A stretch of 64,000 nt of DNA from Nepenthes gracilis (Eukaryota; Streptophyta; Magnoliopsida; Caryophyllales; Nepenthaceae), in contig BSYO01000019.1 of the NCBI GenBank assembly GCA_033239525.1, positions 11,142,592 to 11,206,591 on the forward strand, written 5' to 3'. The number at the start of each line of letters is the position of its first letter. The stretch's first letter is position 1. The translations under genes and the position numbers were made by a program. A model generated the notes under the pieces. It was not told where the DNA came from, did no database searches, and was given only the letters and a program-made list of their open reading frames with translations. Positions 19,394-28,909 of this stretch are shown in pieces.

Positions 19394-19970
19394 TGTTGCG
19401 GATCTGGTCCGGAGTTCAGACGGATACGGTCAAGCGGATCTGGTCCGGTAGCTGACTTGGATTATTATGGAAACTCCGTCTTTTTGAACTCACGTCCTGC
19501 ACAACACAACTGCAGACAAGATGGTCAGCAGGCCAATGGGGCTAAATCCCCAAAGGCTCTCCGACGCTCAAGTCAGTCATTCGCCTTTTTTGAGAATAAA
19601 AGGGAAAGATATTATTTTGTTCTTCTTTTTTATATATCAAGATTAAGAGAGAATTTTCTTGGACCGAAAAAGAAGTCCCCTTCACCTGAGGTTTACCTTT
19701 CCTTTTATAGGGCTTCCTCTTCAGTTTCATAACTTACCCGGAGAAGTTATACTTCTCCGGATAAGTGCATTTGGTTTTTTAACTTCCATCCCGGGTGGTT
19801 TATTAACTTCCACCCCGGGTGGTTTATTAACTTCCCACTCCGGGTGATTTCCATAACTCCTCCGGCCGGTTATAGCGGTTTTTCCTAAAATCCAACCGTT
19901 GAAGTTACTAGTAGCTTCCATACTCTATCCCATGGGTAGCTTTTAGTTATTCGGGTTATTATACCCATCA
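19394..19970 (-). repeat. Tat element 5' LTR (right copy, 577 bp)
   Basis: Same ends as the left LTR (TGTTGCGG...ACCCATCA on the plus strand) followed by the duplicated target ATTAT. It has three 24-bp units where the left copy has five. A block at about 19490-19600 is clearly diverged from the left LTR while both flanks are nearly identical. Confidence 0.95.
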
Positions 19971-20125
19971 ATTATGATTATTTATTTAATACAATTAATT
20001 ACCTATTATTAATTATTAATTATTTAATAAATATTAACAATATTTATTAATACCAAAAACATATATTATTATTTATTATTATTAAATTTATTTAATAATC
20101 CGAGTCGAAATACCGGGATATTACA

Positions 20126-21291
20126 AGTATAATAGCTCATACTAGGTTTTGCTTATTGGAAATTGTTGTTACCTTTCTCGGGGGATATATGTATACGAAA
20201 TTGAGAAATGTGTAAAAACTTGATATGTAGAAGGAAAGAATTCCGGAGCTGTTGGCAGTGAAAACTCCAAAGCCATATATTGAATGCTTTTTCTTATTAA
20301 AAATTGAGAAAGAAAGCTGAGAAATCGCATGCATTTCTTAGTTCCCAATATCTTCACATTTGTTTTAGAGGATGGACATAATTTAAAATTTGTTTACATT
20401 TGTGTTGACTATTGATCATCAACAGGCCTAGAATCATCGAGTAGTCTAAAATTACTGTCTTACTGCATAGTATGATCACAAGTAAAAGGTATTTCCTATT
20501 TACAGCCCAAAAGCCAACGATTTAACATAGTCTCCTGATGGTCTTCTTCTATATCGTCATCTTCCACTTTTGTTCACTTCTCAAGTATACGTTTCTCTAA
20601 GAATTCTTTCATTGCTCGTTAGAAAACAACCACCCTCTATAAAGGAGATACAACCAGACATGCTAGAAATTCATTTGTGCAAATAAGTATCCTCTTTATT
20701 ATATGATTTCTTCATCATATAAATATATACAAAATTTATAGGGTAATTATTTATAAGTACATTTTGTGCAATCTCCATTCCTTTCTAAAGGTCCCAAGCA
20801 AAACGAAAAATAATGAATACTAATAACTAATTCTCGGATAGAGTATTATAATAAAAAAATATAACCGCCAATCAGTAGTAGAAGTAACCTTGGATAATAA
20901 GATGCATAGCTTATGGATTTCAGCACTCCCTTGTGGGTTCTATAATAAACAAATAGTTATCGGAAGATCGGACGATGGTCGTGCAAGGATTTCGGTATTC
21001 GTGTGCGTGACGAATGCTAGTACCGAATGCATGCTTGACCAGTGCCCAAGCACCGAATTTAGTGGCGTCCGCACCCGAGGCACGCCTAACGGGCATTCAA
21101 GCATGATTTACAGTATAAAAACATGCTTGATGCGTTTTTAGGCTATTCCGAAATCAATTCTCACACAAAGAGTGTCGCACAAAGAGAAATAAAAGAAAAA
21201 AAAAGGGAAGAGGAAGAGGTTTAACATCTGGTTGTGGTCTGATTTGCATTCCGTTTTTCGGTAAGGTCGGGTACGTTATTTTAGAATGGAT
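20126..21291. other. Intron remnant between the solo LTR and the copia element
   Basis: Mostly AT-rich with no recognisable gene. The part from 20880 to 21180 is more GC-rich, with several copies of CATGCTTGA or its reverse complement TCAAGCATG (near 21028, 21095 and 21121) and a TATA-like CAGTATAAAAAC at about 21110. It may be an old LTR or another mobile-element end, but I find no matching partner. It belongs to the intron of exonuclease copy 2. Confidence 0.5.
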
Positions 21292-21851
21292 TGTTAGAAA
21301 ACTTTAGTGAGATATAACTTTAATTCAAAGGATCTTAATTATCATATTTTCTCCATCAAACATTCAAGTATAAAGAATAAATGTATGTACCTGGATTCAT
21401 AATCAATAAACTTTTATGTACAACTATAATTGTTCTTGTCTTGAAAAGCCAGGTGATGATTTCTGTCTCTTCTCTTTATGATTTGTAGAACTTTAACAAA
21501 TCTTGTGTGTATCTCTAAAATGATGGCCAAGGACATCCTTTTATAGAGGGAGAGAGGACCATTCCCAAATTATTAAAATGTTCATCTTTTCACCCAAGAG
21601 ATGCGTTATGAACAGTCATAATTGTTAAGAAGTGATATTCATTCGCTCAACGGGTATATTTTAAAGAGACATATTCATTCATTAAAGGATATATCTATTG
21701 AAAAATAACATATCCTTTTCATCAAAGGATACGTCTGGAACGGGCATATCTTTTAGAAAATTTCTCCTTATTATATATACAAACCAATAGGATTATTTAA
21801 TCAATTCAATAAATCAATAATTTATATGCCATATGGAACATATTTCTAACA
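21292..21851 (-). repeat. Copia 3' LTR (left copy)
   Basis: Begins TGTTAGAAAACTTTAG and ends ATTTCTAACA. The purine-rich AAGTGGGAGAAT precedes it on the minus strand (polypurine tract). A TATA-like CTATAAAAGGA on the minus strand lies at about 21536-21546. The first 200 bases differ from the right LTR at about 14 places, most of them transitions. Confidence 0.93.
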
Positions 21852-22121
21852 TTCTCCCACTTGGCCCATATGACAATAATATTTATTTGAATTAATTAAA
21901 ATAAAATTTAAGTGCGCAATATTATAATCCATTAATAGTTTATATATTATAATACTATAATCAAGTAATTGAAATATGTGAGTCATGGCGGTTGTATATC
22001 ATTATGCGACATAGTTCCTTTCATGTACCACAGTACCTGTAAATTACGTGATCAAGTCTTGAATGAAAAATATCATACGATCCAACAATAATATCTTAGT
22101 GAGAGATAGTTTCTGTTATCA

Positions 22122-23870
22122 TTAATCCAAAATTTTAAGTTCGAATAATATGGAATAAATAGGATATATCAGAAACATATTATATGAGATCTCAAATGTC
22201 AGAGCAATTTTGTTACATTGTGGGTAACGACAAAGACTCATACTATCAACATGATCAACAAATACTTTTGGAGGTAAATCTTTACTTAATGGATCTGTAA
22301 TCATAAGTTTGGTGCTAATATGCTCTATAGACACCTTTCGTTTTTGAATTTCATTTTTAACGGCAAGATATTCAATTTCCATATGTTTAGTACTTTTTGA
22401 ATACTTATCGTTCTTTGAAAAGAAAACTGTTTCGGAATTATCACAATAAATTTTCAGCGGCTTGATTATACTGTTAACAATTCCAAGTCCTGAAATAAAA
22501 TTTCGTAACCATAATGCATGTATAATGGCTTCAAAGCATGCCACAGACTTTGCTTCCATCGTGGACACAGTAATTACAGATTGCTATGCACTTTTTCATG
22601 AAATAGCTCCTCCAACCAAAAGAAAAATATATCCAGATGTGGACTTTCTGGTATCTGAACATCCAGCATAGTCTGAATCTGAATATTCTATCACTTCTAA
22701 ATGATCAAACTTCTTATAGGTAAGCATGTAGTCTTTTGTTCCTTGTAAGTATCTCATCACTTTTTTTGCAACTTTCCAGTGATCTATACCAGGATTGCTT
22801 TGATATCGTCCGAGCATACCAACCGTAAAACTTATATTTGGTTTGGTGAAAGTTTGTGTATACATCAAACTTTTTATAACAGACGCATAAGGAATATCTT
22901 TCATTTGATTTTGTTCCCATTCATTTTTGTGGACATTGCATTAAACTGAATTTATCACCTTTCTGGACTGGAGCAATACTGGCTGCATAGTTCTCCATCC
23001 CAAATCTCTCTAAAATTTTCTTGATATATTCTTTTTGAGACAATCCCAATAATCCATGTGATCTATTTCAGAATATTTTTATTCCTATCACATAAGTTGC
23101 CTCACCATTTCTTTTATATCAAAATTTTTAGAGAGATAGCCCTTAGTCTCATGTAACAACTCAAGATCACTGCTTGTAAGTAATATATCATCAATATGTA
23201 GAACCAAAAATATAAACTAACTCTCACTGACCTTCAGGTATATACATCGATCAACGGTGTTTTCTGTAAAACCAAAGGATAAAATGGTATCATAAAATTT
23301 AAGGTACCATTGTTGTGAGGCTTGTTTAAATCCGTATATTAATTTCTTTATTTTGTAAACTAAGTTCTTTTGTCCTTTGATAGAGAATCATTCGGGTTGT
23401 TTCATATAAATTTCTTCATCTAAACTTTCATTTAGAAAAGAAATTTTTACATCAATTTGATGCAACTTTAAGTCAAAATGTGCTACCAATGCCATTATAA
23501 TTCTTAAGGAGTCCTTTTTAAAAATTGGAGAAAATGTCTTCTTATAATCAATATCATCTTTTTTAGTATAACCTTTAGCAACAAGTCTAGCCTTATATCG
23601 TTCGATATTGCCTTTAGAGTCGCATTTGATTTTAAATACCCATTTACAACTAACTGTTCTGCAATCCTCATACAATTCAACAAGATTCCAGACTTCATTA
23701 TGTGCCATTAATTCTCACTCAACTTTTATGGCATCAATCCATTTAGAAGAATCATTTTTTTCTATGATTTGTTAGAAAGAAATCGGATCATCATATATCC
23801 CTATATCATATTCAAATTCTTATAGATAAACCAAATAGTCATTTGAAATAGTAGATCTTCTTTCTATTGT
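22122..23870 (-). pseudogene. Copia reverse transcriptase and RNase H, broken
   Basis: Minus-strand pieces in order: RT start (23708-23388) with EVWNLVELYEDCRTV, CKWVFKIK and YKARLVAKGYTKK; the catalytic region (about 23200) reading LHIDDILL instead of YVDD; a block near 23020 (GLSQKEYIKKILERFG); RNase H in 22904-22596 (YSDSDYAGCSDTRKSTSGY) and 22568-22122 (CDNSETVFF, HMEIEYLAVKNEI, DPLSKDLPPKVF). Stops and frameshifts separate them. The domain set and order are those of Ty1/copia. Integrase, protease and gag, which should lie to the right, are absent. Confidence 0.92.
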
Positions 23871-23879
23871 TTCGATTTC

Positions 23880-24209
23880 TCAATTCCTGCCTAAAATCCC
23901 TTGCAACGGTGCCGATCGACTACCGCCGTTAAACTTCGCTACTAACTGGTTTTAACCGGCACTGAGTGAACCGACAAATTGCAACCGGCAACGATCCAAT
24001 CTAATAATCGGCAATCAATAATGCTTTTCGCATCAGATTTTGACGCAAAATCCGGCAGTCATATATATACCGGTGGGTAATTTAATAGCCAAATTTGGGC
24101 GGTCAACTGTGGATTCGGAGGAAAGTAGAAATGAACAATAGCCCGGCACGGCAGACAGAAGCCATGAATGGAAATTAGTATTGGTTCAGGAATTCTTTTA
24201 CCACTTTAT

Positions 24210-24244
<35 letters not shown>

Positions 24245-24380
24245 AGTTTTGTCTCCAAATCTAATATGTGCACACAGAATCCATCATGAATTAGCAACGT
24301 AAATTAATTCACAAATTTCTTTTATCATGATAACTATTAAAATGTCATAATAAAAAAAAATACGATAATTAGAACCAATG
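23880..24380. other. Unassigned segment inside the copia element
   Basis: This replaces gag-protease-integrase between the truncated RT and the primer site. Its left half (23890-24180) is more GC-rich than the rest of the element and has CCGGC/ACCGGC motifs; an (AT)n run lies at about 24212-24240. On the minus strand there is a short frame starting near 24165 (MASVCRAGLLFISTFL), then a stop. I cannot assign it: it could be element leader, captured host DNA or an older insertion. Confidence 0.5.
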
Positions 24381-24381
24381 T

Positions 24382-24392
24382 CTCTGATACCA
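24382..24392 (-). other. Copia primer-binding site (initiator Met tRNA)
   Basis: The minus strand reads TGGTATCAGAG, the complement of the plant initiator tRNA-Met 3' end, two bases from the right LTR. It sets the element's orientation. Confidence 0.93.
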
Positions 24393-24394
24393 CA

Positions 24395-24954
24395 TATTAG
24401 AAAACTTTAGTGAGATATAACTTTAATTCACAGGATTTTAATTATCATATTTTCTCCATCAAACATTCAAGTATAAAGAATAAATGTATGTACCTGGATC
24501 CATAATCGATAAGCTTTTACGTACAATTATAATTATTCTTGTCTCGAAGAACCAGGTGATGATTTCTCTCTCTTCTCTTTATGATTTGTAGAACTTTAAC
24601 AAATCTTGTGTGTATCTTTAAAATGATAGCCAAGGACGTCCTTTTATAGAGGGAGAGAGGACCATTCCCAAATTACTAAAATACTTCTCCTTTCGCCCAA
24701 TAAATACGTCATGAACAGTCATAATTATTGAGAAGTGATATTCATTCGCTCAACAGGCATGTCTCATAGAGACATAGTCATTTACTAAAGGACATATCTA
24801 TTGGGAAATAATTTATTCTTTCCACCAAAAGATACGTCTTGAACGGGCGTGTCTTTTAAAAAATTTCTCTTTATTATAAATATAAACCAACAGGACTATT
24901 TAATCAATTCAATAAATCAATAATTTATATGCCATATAGGACATATTTCTAACA
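24395..24954 (-). repeat. Copia 5' LTR (right copy)
   Basis: 560 bp, the same length as the left LTR. The terminal TG has become TA at its inner end (TATTAGAAAAC). The minus-strand TATA (CTATAAAAGG) is kept at about 24640-24650. Confidence 0.92.
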
Positions 24955-25827
24955 TGGATTTCTAACGTGTATTTCGTTTAATTACTTTTGTTTCTTGTTA
25001 TATTTTCTTTTGTGAATTGTTGGGTGTGTTGAGGGGGTTGTAATCAATTATTCTTCACTTGGGATTACAGTGAAAGGATTTCGGAATGGATTTTTTTGTA
25101 ATCGGCACTATTATCATTATAGTAGATTTATTTGAAATTTGTTCAATGATTTTTTTTTAATTATAAAGAATTTTTTACATTTAAAACATTGTATATTATT
25201 GTATTTCTTGTACTCAAAAATTCGATGATTGATAGAGGGTTTGAGTTTTTGTTCCATTGCATAGGAATGTGTGTATCCTAGTTGAACCCCAACAGTAACC
25301 TCCCACAACCTCTAATCATGGTAACTTCCCAACACATGGGTGACAATCTCTTTAAACCGCCCCCTCATTGTAGTTGATAAGTATGGAGTCAAGTCAACTC
25401 ATTTTGAATTCCAACCTGAATCCATATTCCAACCTATTCCATGATTTCTTAAGGTAACGGGTTCAAAATGTATGGATAAGACTATGAACAGTCATTTTTA
25501 CATATATATTGCATCAAAATTCAGTTATGCAATTTTTTTGGGATTAAACTATGAATAAACGTTTTTACGTGTAAATTACATTGAAATAGCTATGTAAAAT
25601 ACATCAAAATTCAAATATGTAATTCTTTTCGAATTATACTATGAACAGTCATTTTTACGTGTAAATTGTATCAAAATAGCTGTGTAAATTGCAGGAAAAT
25701 TCAAAAGTTTATCATAATACACACATTTTTTTTACTGACCATCAGCTTTGATGTGAGGAATGCAATGATATATACATAAAAGTACATGCATTAGTGGTGT
25801 ATGGCTTGTATCTAACATGATGCGTAG
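24955..25827. other. Right-hand intron remnant of exonuclease copy 2
   Basis: AT-rich sequence with no gene, from the copia target duplication to the splice acceptor GCGTAG|GAGG at 25827. It holds an imperfect tandem repeat at 25481-25710. Confidence 0.6.
25481..25710. repeat. Imperfect tandem repeat, about three units of 70-90 bp
   Basis: The phrase ACTATGAACAGTCATTTTTAC (second copy ATGAATAAACGTTTTTAC), followed by TGTAAATT..AT..AAAAT and ATTCAAATATGTAATT, recurs from about 25481, 25549 and 25638. Units vary in length. Noncoding. Confidence 0.65.
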
Positions 25828-26009
25828 GAGGGAACTTCGTAACGCTGGGCTGGCTTATTTGGCAAAAGAGGTGCTTGGCATGGAGTATGAAAAGCCAAAG
25901 AAGATCACATTTGAGCAAGTGGGATAAGCCATGGCTGTCTCATAAACAGGTGCAGTATGCTTGTATTGATGCTTATCTTTCTTATAAGATTGGAAGGTCT
26001 CTACTATAA
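25828..26009 (+). pseudogene. Werner-exonuclease-like 3'-5' exonuclease, copy 2, exon 2
   Basis: After the acceptor the frame encodes RRELRNAGLAYLAKEVLG and MEYEKPKKIT, then a one-base shift near 25909-25913. Beyond it another frame gives SKWDKPWLSHKQVQYAC and IDAYLSYKIGRSLL with TAA at 26007-26009. The Exo III Tyr and Asp are present. The block order equals that of copy 1 (NAGLKELAREVLG to QYACVDAFVSFEIGRRL), so this is the missing 3' part of 7747-8180, 17.6 kb away. The downstream GAATAAAAAGG at about 26193 could be a poly(A) signal. Confidence 0.9.
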
Positions 26010-27011
26010 ATCTGGGGCAGTAGGAGATCAGACGTGTAAGGGGTCTTCACCGTCCAATATTTCAGCTTGTGTTTCATATTTTCGGTATTCTATATTCCTA
26101 AATTCTTTATTGTTGTTGCTGTTATTGTTTTATTTAATCTAGATTTTGTGAACTTTATAACCTAATATCTCTATAGATCGTAGTTTACTTGGTGAATAAA
26201 AAGGTTTAAGTCTATTATAATTGACTATATGCTTGGAGGATTATCTCTTAATTGTCCACATCAGGCTCATCCTTTGTAATCATATTTCATCTTGAATCTG
26301 ATAGAATAATATGAATTGAGACTATATTTAAAATCAATGGACTGCATGGTGATTTTTGCATAGCAAGTTGAACCCATGCTTTTAGATTGGAATGGGGGCA
26401 TCCTTTATTTGCATTTAGATAATGTGATATCCTAACTATTTATGTTAATAGACAAATGAGAATAGATAAACAAATAACTATCGTATTATCTAAAATTATT
26501 TCAGGAACGTTTAAAGGATATCTCTAAACATTTCTATAAAATTTATGCTTCTTGTCCTTATGTTAAGGTTGTTTTTTTCCTAAAGATAAATGAAAAAATG
26601 CTTAAATATTTTTTCTAAGGGGGTGTTTCGAAAAAAAAAAACGTTATAGTTTAAAGATTTTGTCAAATATCTTTTTAGACTACATTTTTTAAAGAAAACA
26701 TAAATTGAAATTTACTAAAAAAAAACTCATAGCAATTTGTAAAAAAATTATATCTTTTTTTTTTAGGATTTTGGAAGATATAATTTATAGGATTTTTACC
26801 ACCCAAAAAAAACTAAATGATTCCTTTTAATCAAATCATAAATGATGGGTATGGTGACCCATGAGTCGACCCAAAAATTTAACCCGCTACACTCCCTTAG
26901 TCCAAAATCCAATAGGTGCAGTGATCGACTCGTGAAGTATGATCAATACCATCCAGTGATAAATGGGCAATTAGGGCTAATACCATCCAGTGATCTAATA
27001 CCATCCAGTGA
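26010..27011. other. Spacer downstream of exonuclease copy 2
   Basis: The first 200 bases probably include the 3' untranslated region (AATAAA-type signal near 26194). The rest is AT-rich with long A and T runs. At 26949-27010 an 18-bp phrase (AATACCATCCAGTGAT) occurs three times, twice in direct tandem, just before the truncated LTR. No gene seen. Confidence 0.55.
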
Positions 27012-27126
27012 TCACACCCTAATTTTAGGACTTTGTGTTATTTATTAAATTTATTTAAAATTTTAAGTTTTAAAAATTATAATTAATTATTCAAATTGAC
27101 TTATTTGGTTTGAATTCGTGACAAAA
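27012..27126 (+). repeat. Truncated 5' LTR end
   Basis: TCACACCCTAATTTTAGG to GAATTCGTGACA aligns with 33428-33539 (TCACACCCGAATTTTAG to GAGTTCGTTACA). The remaining 2 kb of the LTR is absent. Confidence 0.8.
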
Positions 27127-27127
27127 C

Positions 27128-27138
27128 TGGTATTAGAG
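27128..27138 (+). other. Chromovirus primer-binding site
   Basis: TGGTATTAGAG differs from the initiator Met tRNA complement TGGTATCAGAG by one C-to-T change. It directly follows the LTR end. Confidence 0.8.
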
Positions 27139-28900
27139 AAAGGTCATAATGAGAGGTATTTTGGATCATTTTGGATAAATACTAGACTGAATATTTGGGC
27201 TTGATAAGTAATGTTTTTGGTTGATAATAGAAAATTTGAGTTATGGAGATTTGGATTTGAATTAGAAGGTCAAGTTGTGAAAGTTTGAGTTTGGATTGGA
27301 AGGATGATTGCCTGATCATAATGGATCACGCAAGTGACACAATGTATGGTTTGATATAGCAGTTGAATGAGAATTTCGTTTGATTTTTACATATATATGG
27401 AGATTTTTTTAGGTTTTGCAATTTTGAAAGAGTAGTGGCTTTGAATGGTGTTGGTCTGAAATCTGACAAAGTAGAAGGAGGTTTTGGTCGGTAGAGAGGT
27501 AGGTGATGGAATTGGTCGATCCAAAATCTCACAAGAATAAAGCAGGTTTTGATCGGCAGAGACGTAGGTAATAGAACTGGTTAGTCTGAAATCTCGCGAA
27601 ATAGAATGAGATTGTTATCAGTAGAAAGGTAAGCAGTGACTTAGGGATGATGAAGGGAAGAGTAAAAGTATTTGTGTAAGACCATGGTGGTCTGAGACCT
27701 GGGTGGGTCTATATGTAATAAGGATGGTTGAGTAGATGCAGGCGAGCCAATGACAACGCCTTATCTTCGGCTAAGTGAATGAGAAGATCGCTTGGAATGT
27801 CTCTTCGGAGACATCCGATAAAAATTGGAACGATATAGAGACGATTAGCATGGTTTTGTGCAAGGATGGCTTGCGCAAAGCGATAAGTGATATTTGTGTT
27901 CGATCGAAGAAATGAAGATTATTCAAGATTAAAAGTCGCAGATAAAGATAAAGAAGGTCATGTCAAGTCAAGTCGTTTTCTTTGCTAGAGAAAGCTGTAG
28001 AGTCTTGGTGGATAACCTCTATTAGAAGATCGGACAATGAAGTGTAGGTCTGATTTTATTGGCAGTGAAGATGCTGATCATGTAAAGGTCTGAAGCTATG
28101 GCTGAGTGAGAGGAAGACTCAAGGTTGTCCATTCCCACTCGTTGCTATGATCGGGTGGATAATCGTCTTCACAAATCTTTCATCGTTGAAGAATCGAAGA
28201 ACAAAGAATTCATAGTTCGATCTCCTAAAACAATGCTTAGGAAGATGTTAAAGAATTTGAAATATTTGTTGAAGCATGATAGTAACTGTGGATTTTAAAA
28301 TTCAATTTGGAAGCAATCGGTACCATCCTAACTCTTGACTCATTGCAAGAGCTGGACTAGGCTTTGTTGATCGGGTAGGAGTAGTTTCGGGAGAAGAATT
28401 CCAGAAGAAATCAAGGTATTGAGTCAGCATTAGAAGGATGGATTCGTTTATTCTCCAAAGGACAAGTTACGGAAAGTCAGATGAAACAAAATCTTTCTTC
28501 CTAAAGTTCAAGTTTGCAAGGTCAACCTGCAAGTTTAGCGGGAAGAAGTGCACGAGATGAGTTTGCTTCATCAGAAATAGAGTCTGCTACAAAATGCAGT
28601 CAAATATGCCATTTGTCAAAGGATCTTTTAAATTTCAAGTGTCCGAATTCCAGACGTTCAGATAAGAGTCAAACGGTTCCAAGCGAAGCATTTGTAGTTG
28701 CTGCTCATGAAGTTAGAGCTGGATCTTTAGTCGTGAAAGACTGTTTTGGTAGTACCATTCTATTTTGTATTTCGAAATGTGAGTCCTCTAAGTTTTAAGG
28801 AAGAATTAGTAAAAAGGCTTAATAATTGATTTTCGGCATTGCATGTGAGTCATTTGTTAAAAGATAGATGCTGAGCTTATCTGGCATATATGGTCACATT
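27139..28900 (+). pseudogene. Decayed gag and protease of the chromovirus
   Basis: Position between primer site and RT identifies this as gag-protease. The frame at 28514-28798 has a piece like the zinc-knuckle/protease boundary (ATKCSQICHLSKDLLNFKCP, then AFVVAAHEVRAGSLVV), but the active site is not recognisable. Stops are frequent. Confidence 0.5.
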
Positions 28901-28909
28901 TGAGAGTTA

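Larger units (their letters stand above)
10512..19970 (-). mobile_element. Complete Tat-type Ty3/gypsy retrotransposon with antisense gene
   Basis: A 9459-bp element, minus-oriented, with LTRs at 10512-11137 and 19394-19970 and a perfect 5-bp target duplication ATTAT (10507-10511 and 19971-19975). In element order: 5' LTR (right), primer-binding site, a single gag-pol frame of 1816 codons (19162 to 13712), an antisense gene on the opposite strand (11900-13689), a 48-bp tandem repeat and the 3' LTR (left). Tat membership follows from the second, archaeal-type RNase H between RNase H and integrase and from the extra gene beyond pol. The insertion target is the solo LTR 8231-20125, so it is younger than that LTR. 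It is the only structurally complete element in the window. Confidence 0.95.
8231..20125 (-). mobile_element. Ty3/gypsy solo LTR split by a Tat element
   Basis: The outer piece is 8231-10511 plus 19971-20125, about 2.43 kb in all. It starts TGTAACGCCCCGAGCC and ends GGGATATTACA, and is flanked by a perfect 5-bp duplication, AGTAT (8226-8230 and 20126-20130). There is no internal domain, so it is a solo LTR left by LTR-LTR recombination. A TATA-like TTTATAC read on the minus strand (near 10113-10122) suggests minus orientation. It shares segments with the LTRs at 49151 and 52803, for example the ATGTCGTATC...GACTCAAAGC stretch and GGATTCCA..GAATCCGA. It lies 50 bases inside the intron of exonuclease copy 2. 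Confidence 0.9.
21292..24954 (-). mobile_element. Ty1/copia retrotransposon, internally deleted
   Basis: 3663 bp, minus-oriented, with two 560-bp LTRs (21292-21851 and 24395-24954) and a perfect 5-bp duplication TGGAT (21287-21291 and 24955-24959). Only about 2.5 kb lies between the LTRs, against 4 kb or more in complete elements. It contains part of RT plus RNase H; gag, protease and integrase are not found. LTR ends are TGTTAGAA...TTCTAACA. It is an internally deleted, non-coding copy inside the host intron. Confidence 0.93.

Noticed and set aside
24382..24392. Sequence like the 3' end of initiator tRNA (also at 27128 and 52786)
   Set aside because: Only 11 bases beside LTRs, so these are primer-binding sites, not tRNA genes. 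No cloverleaf was seen anywhere in the window.
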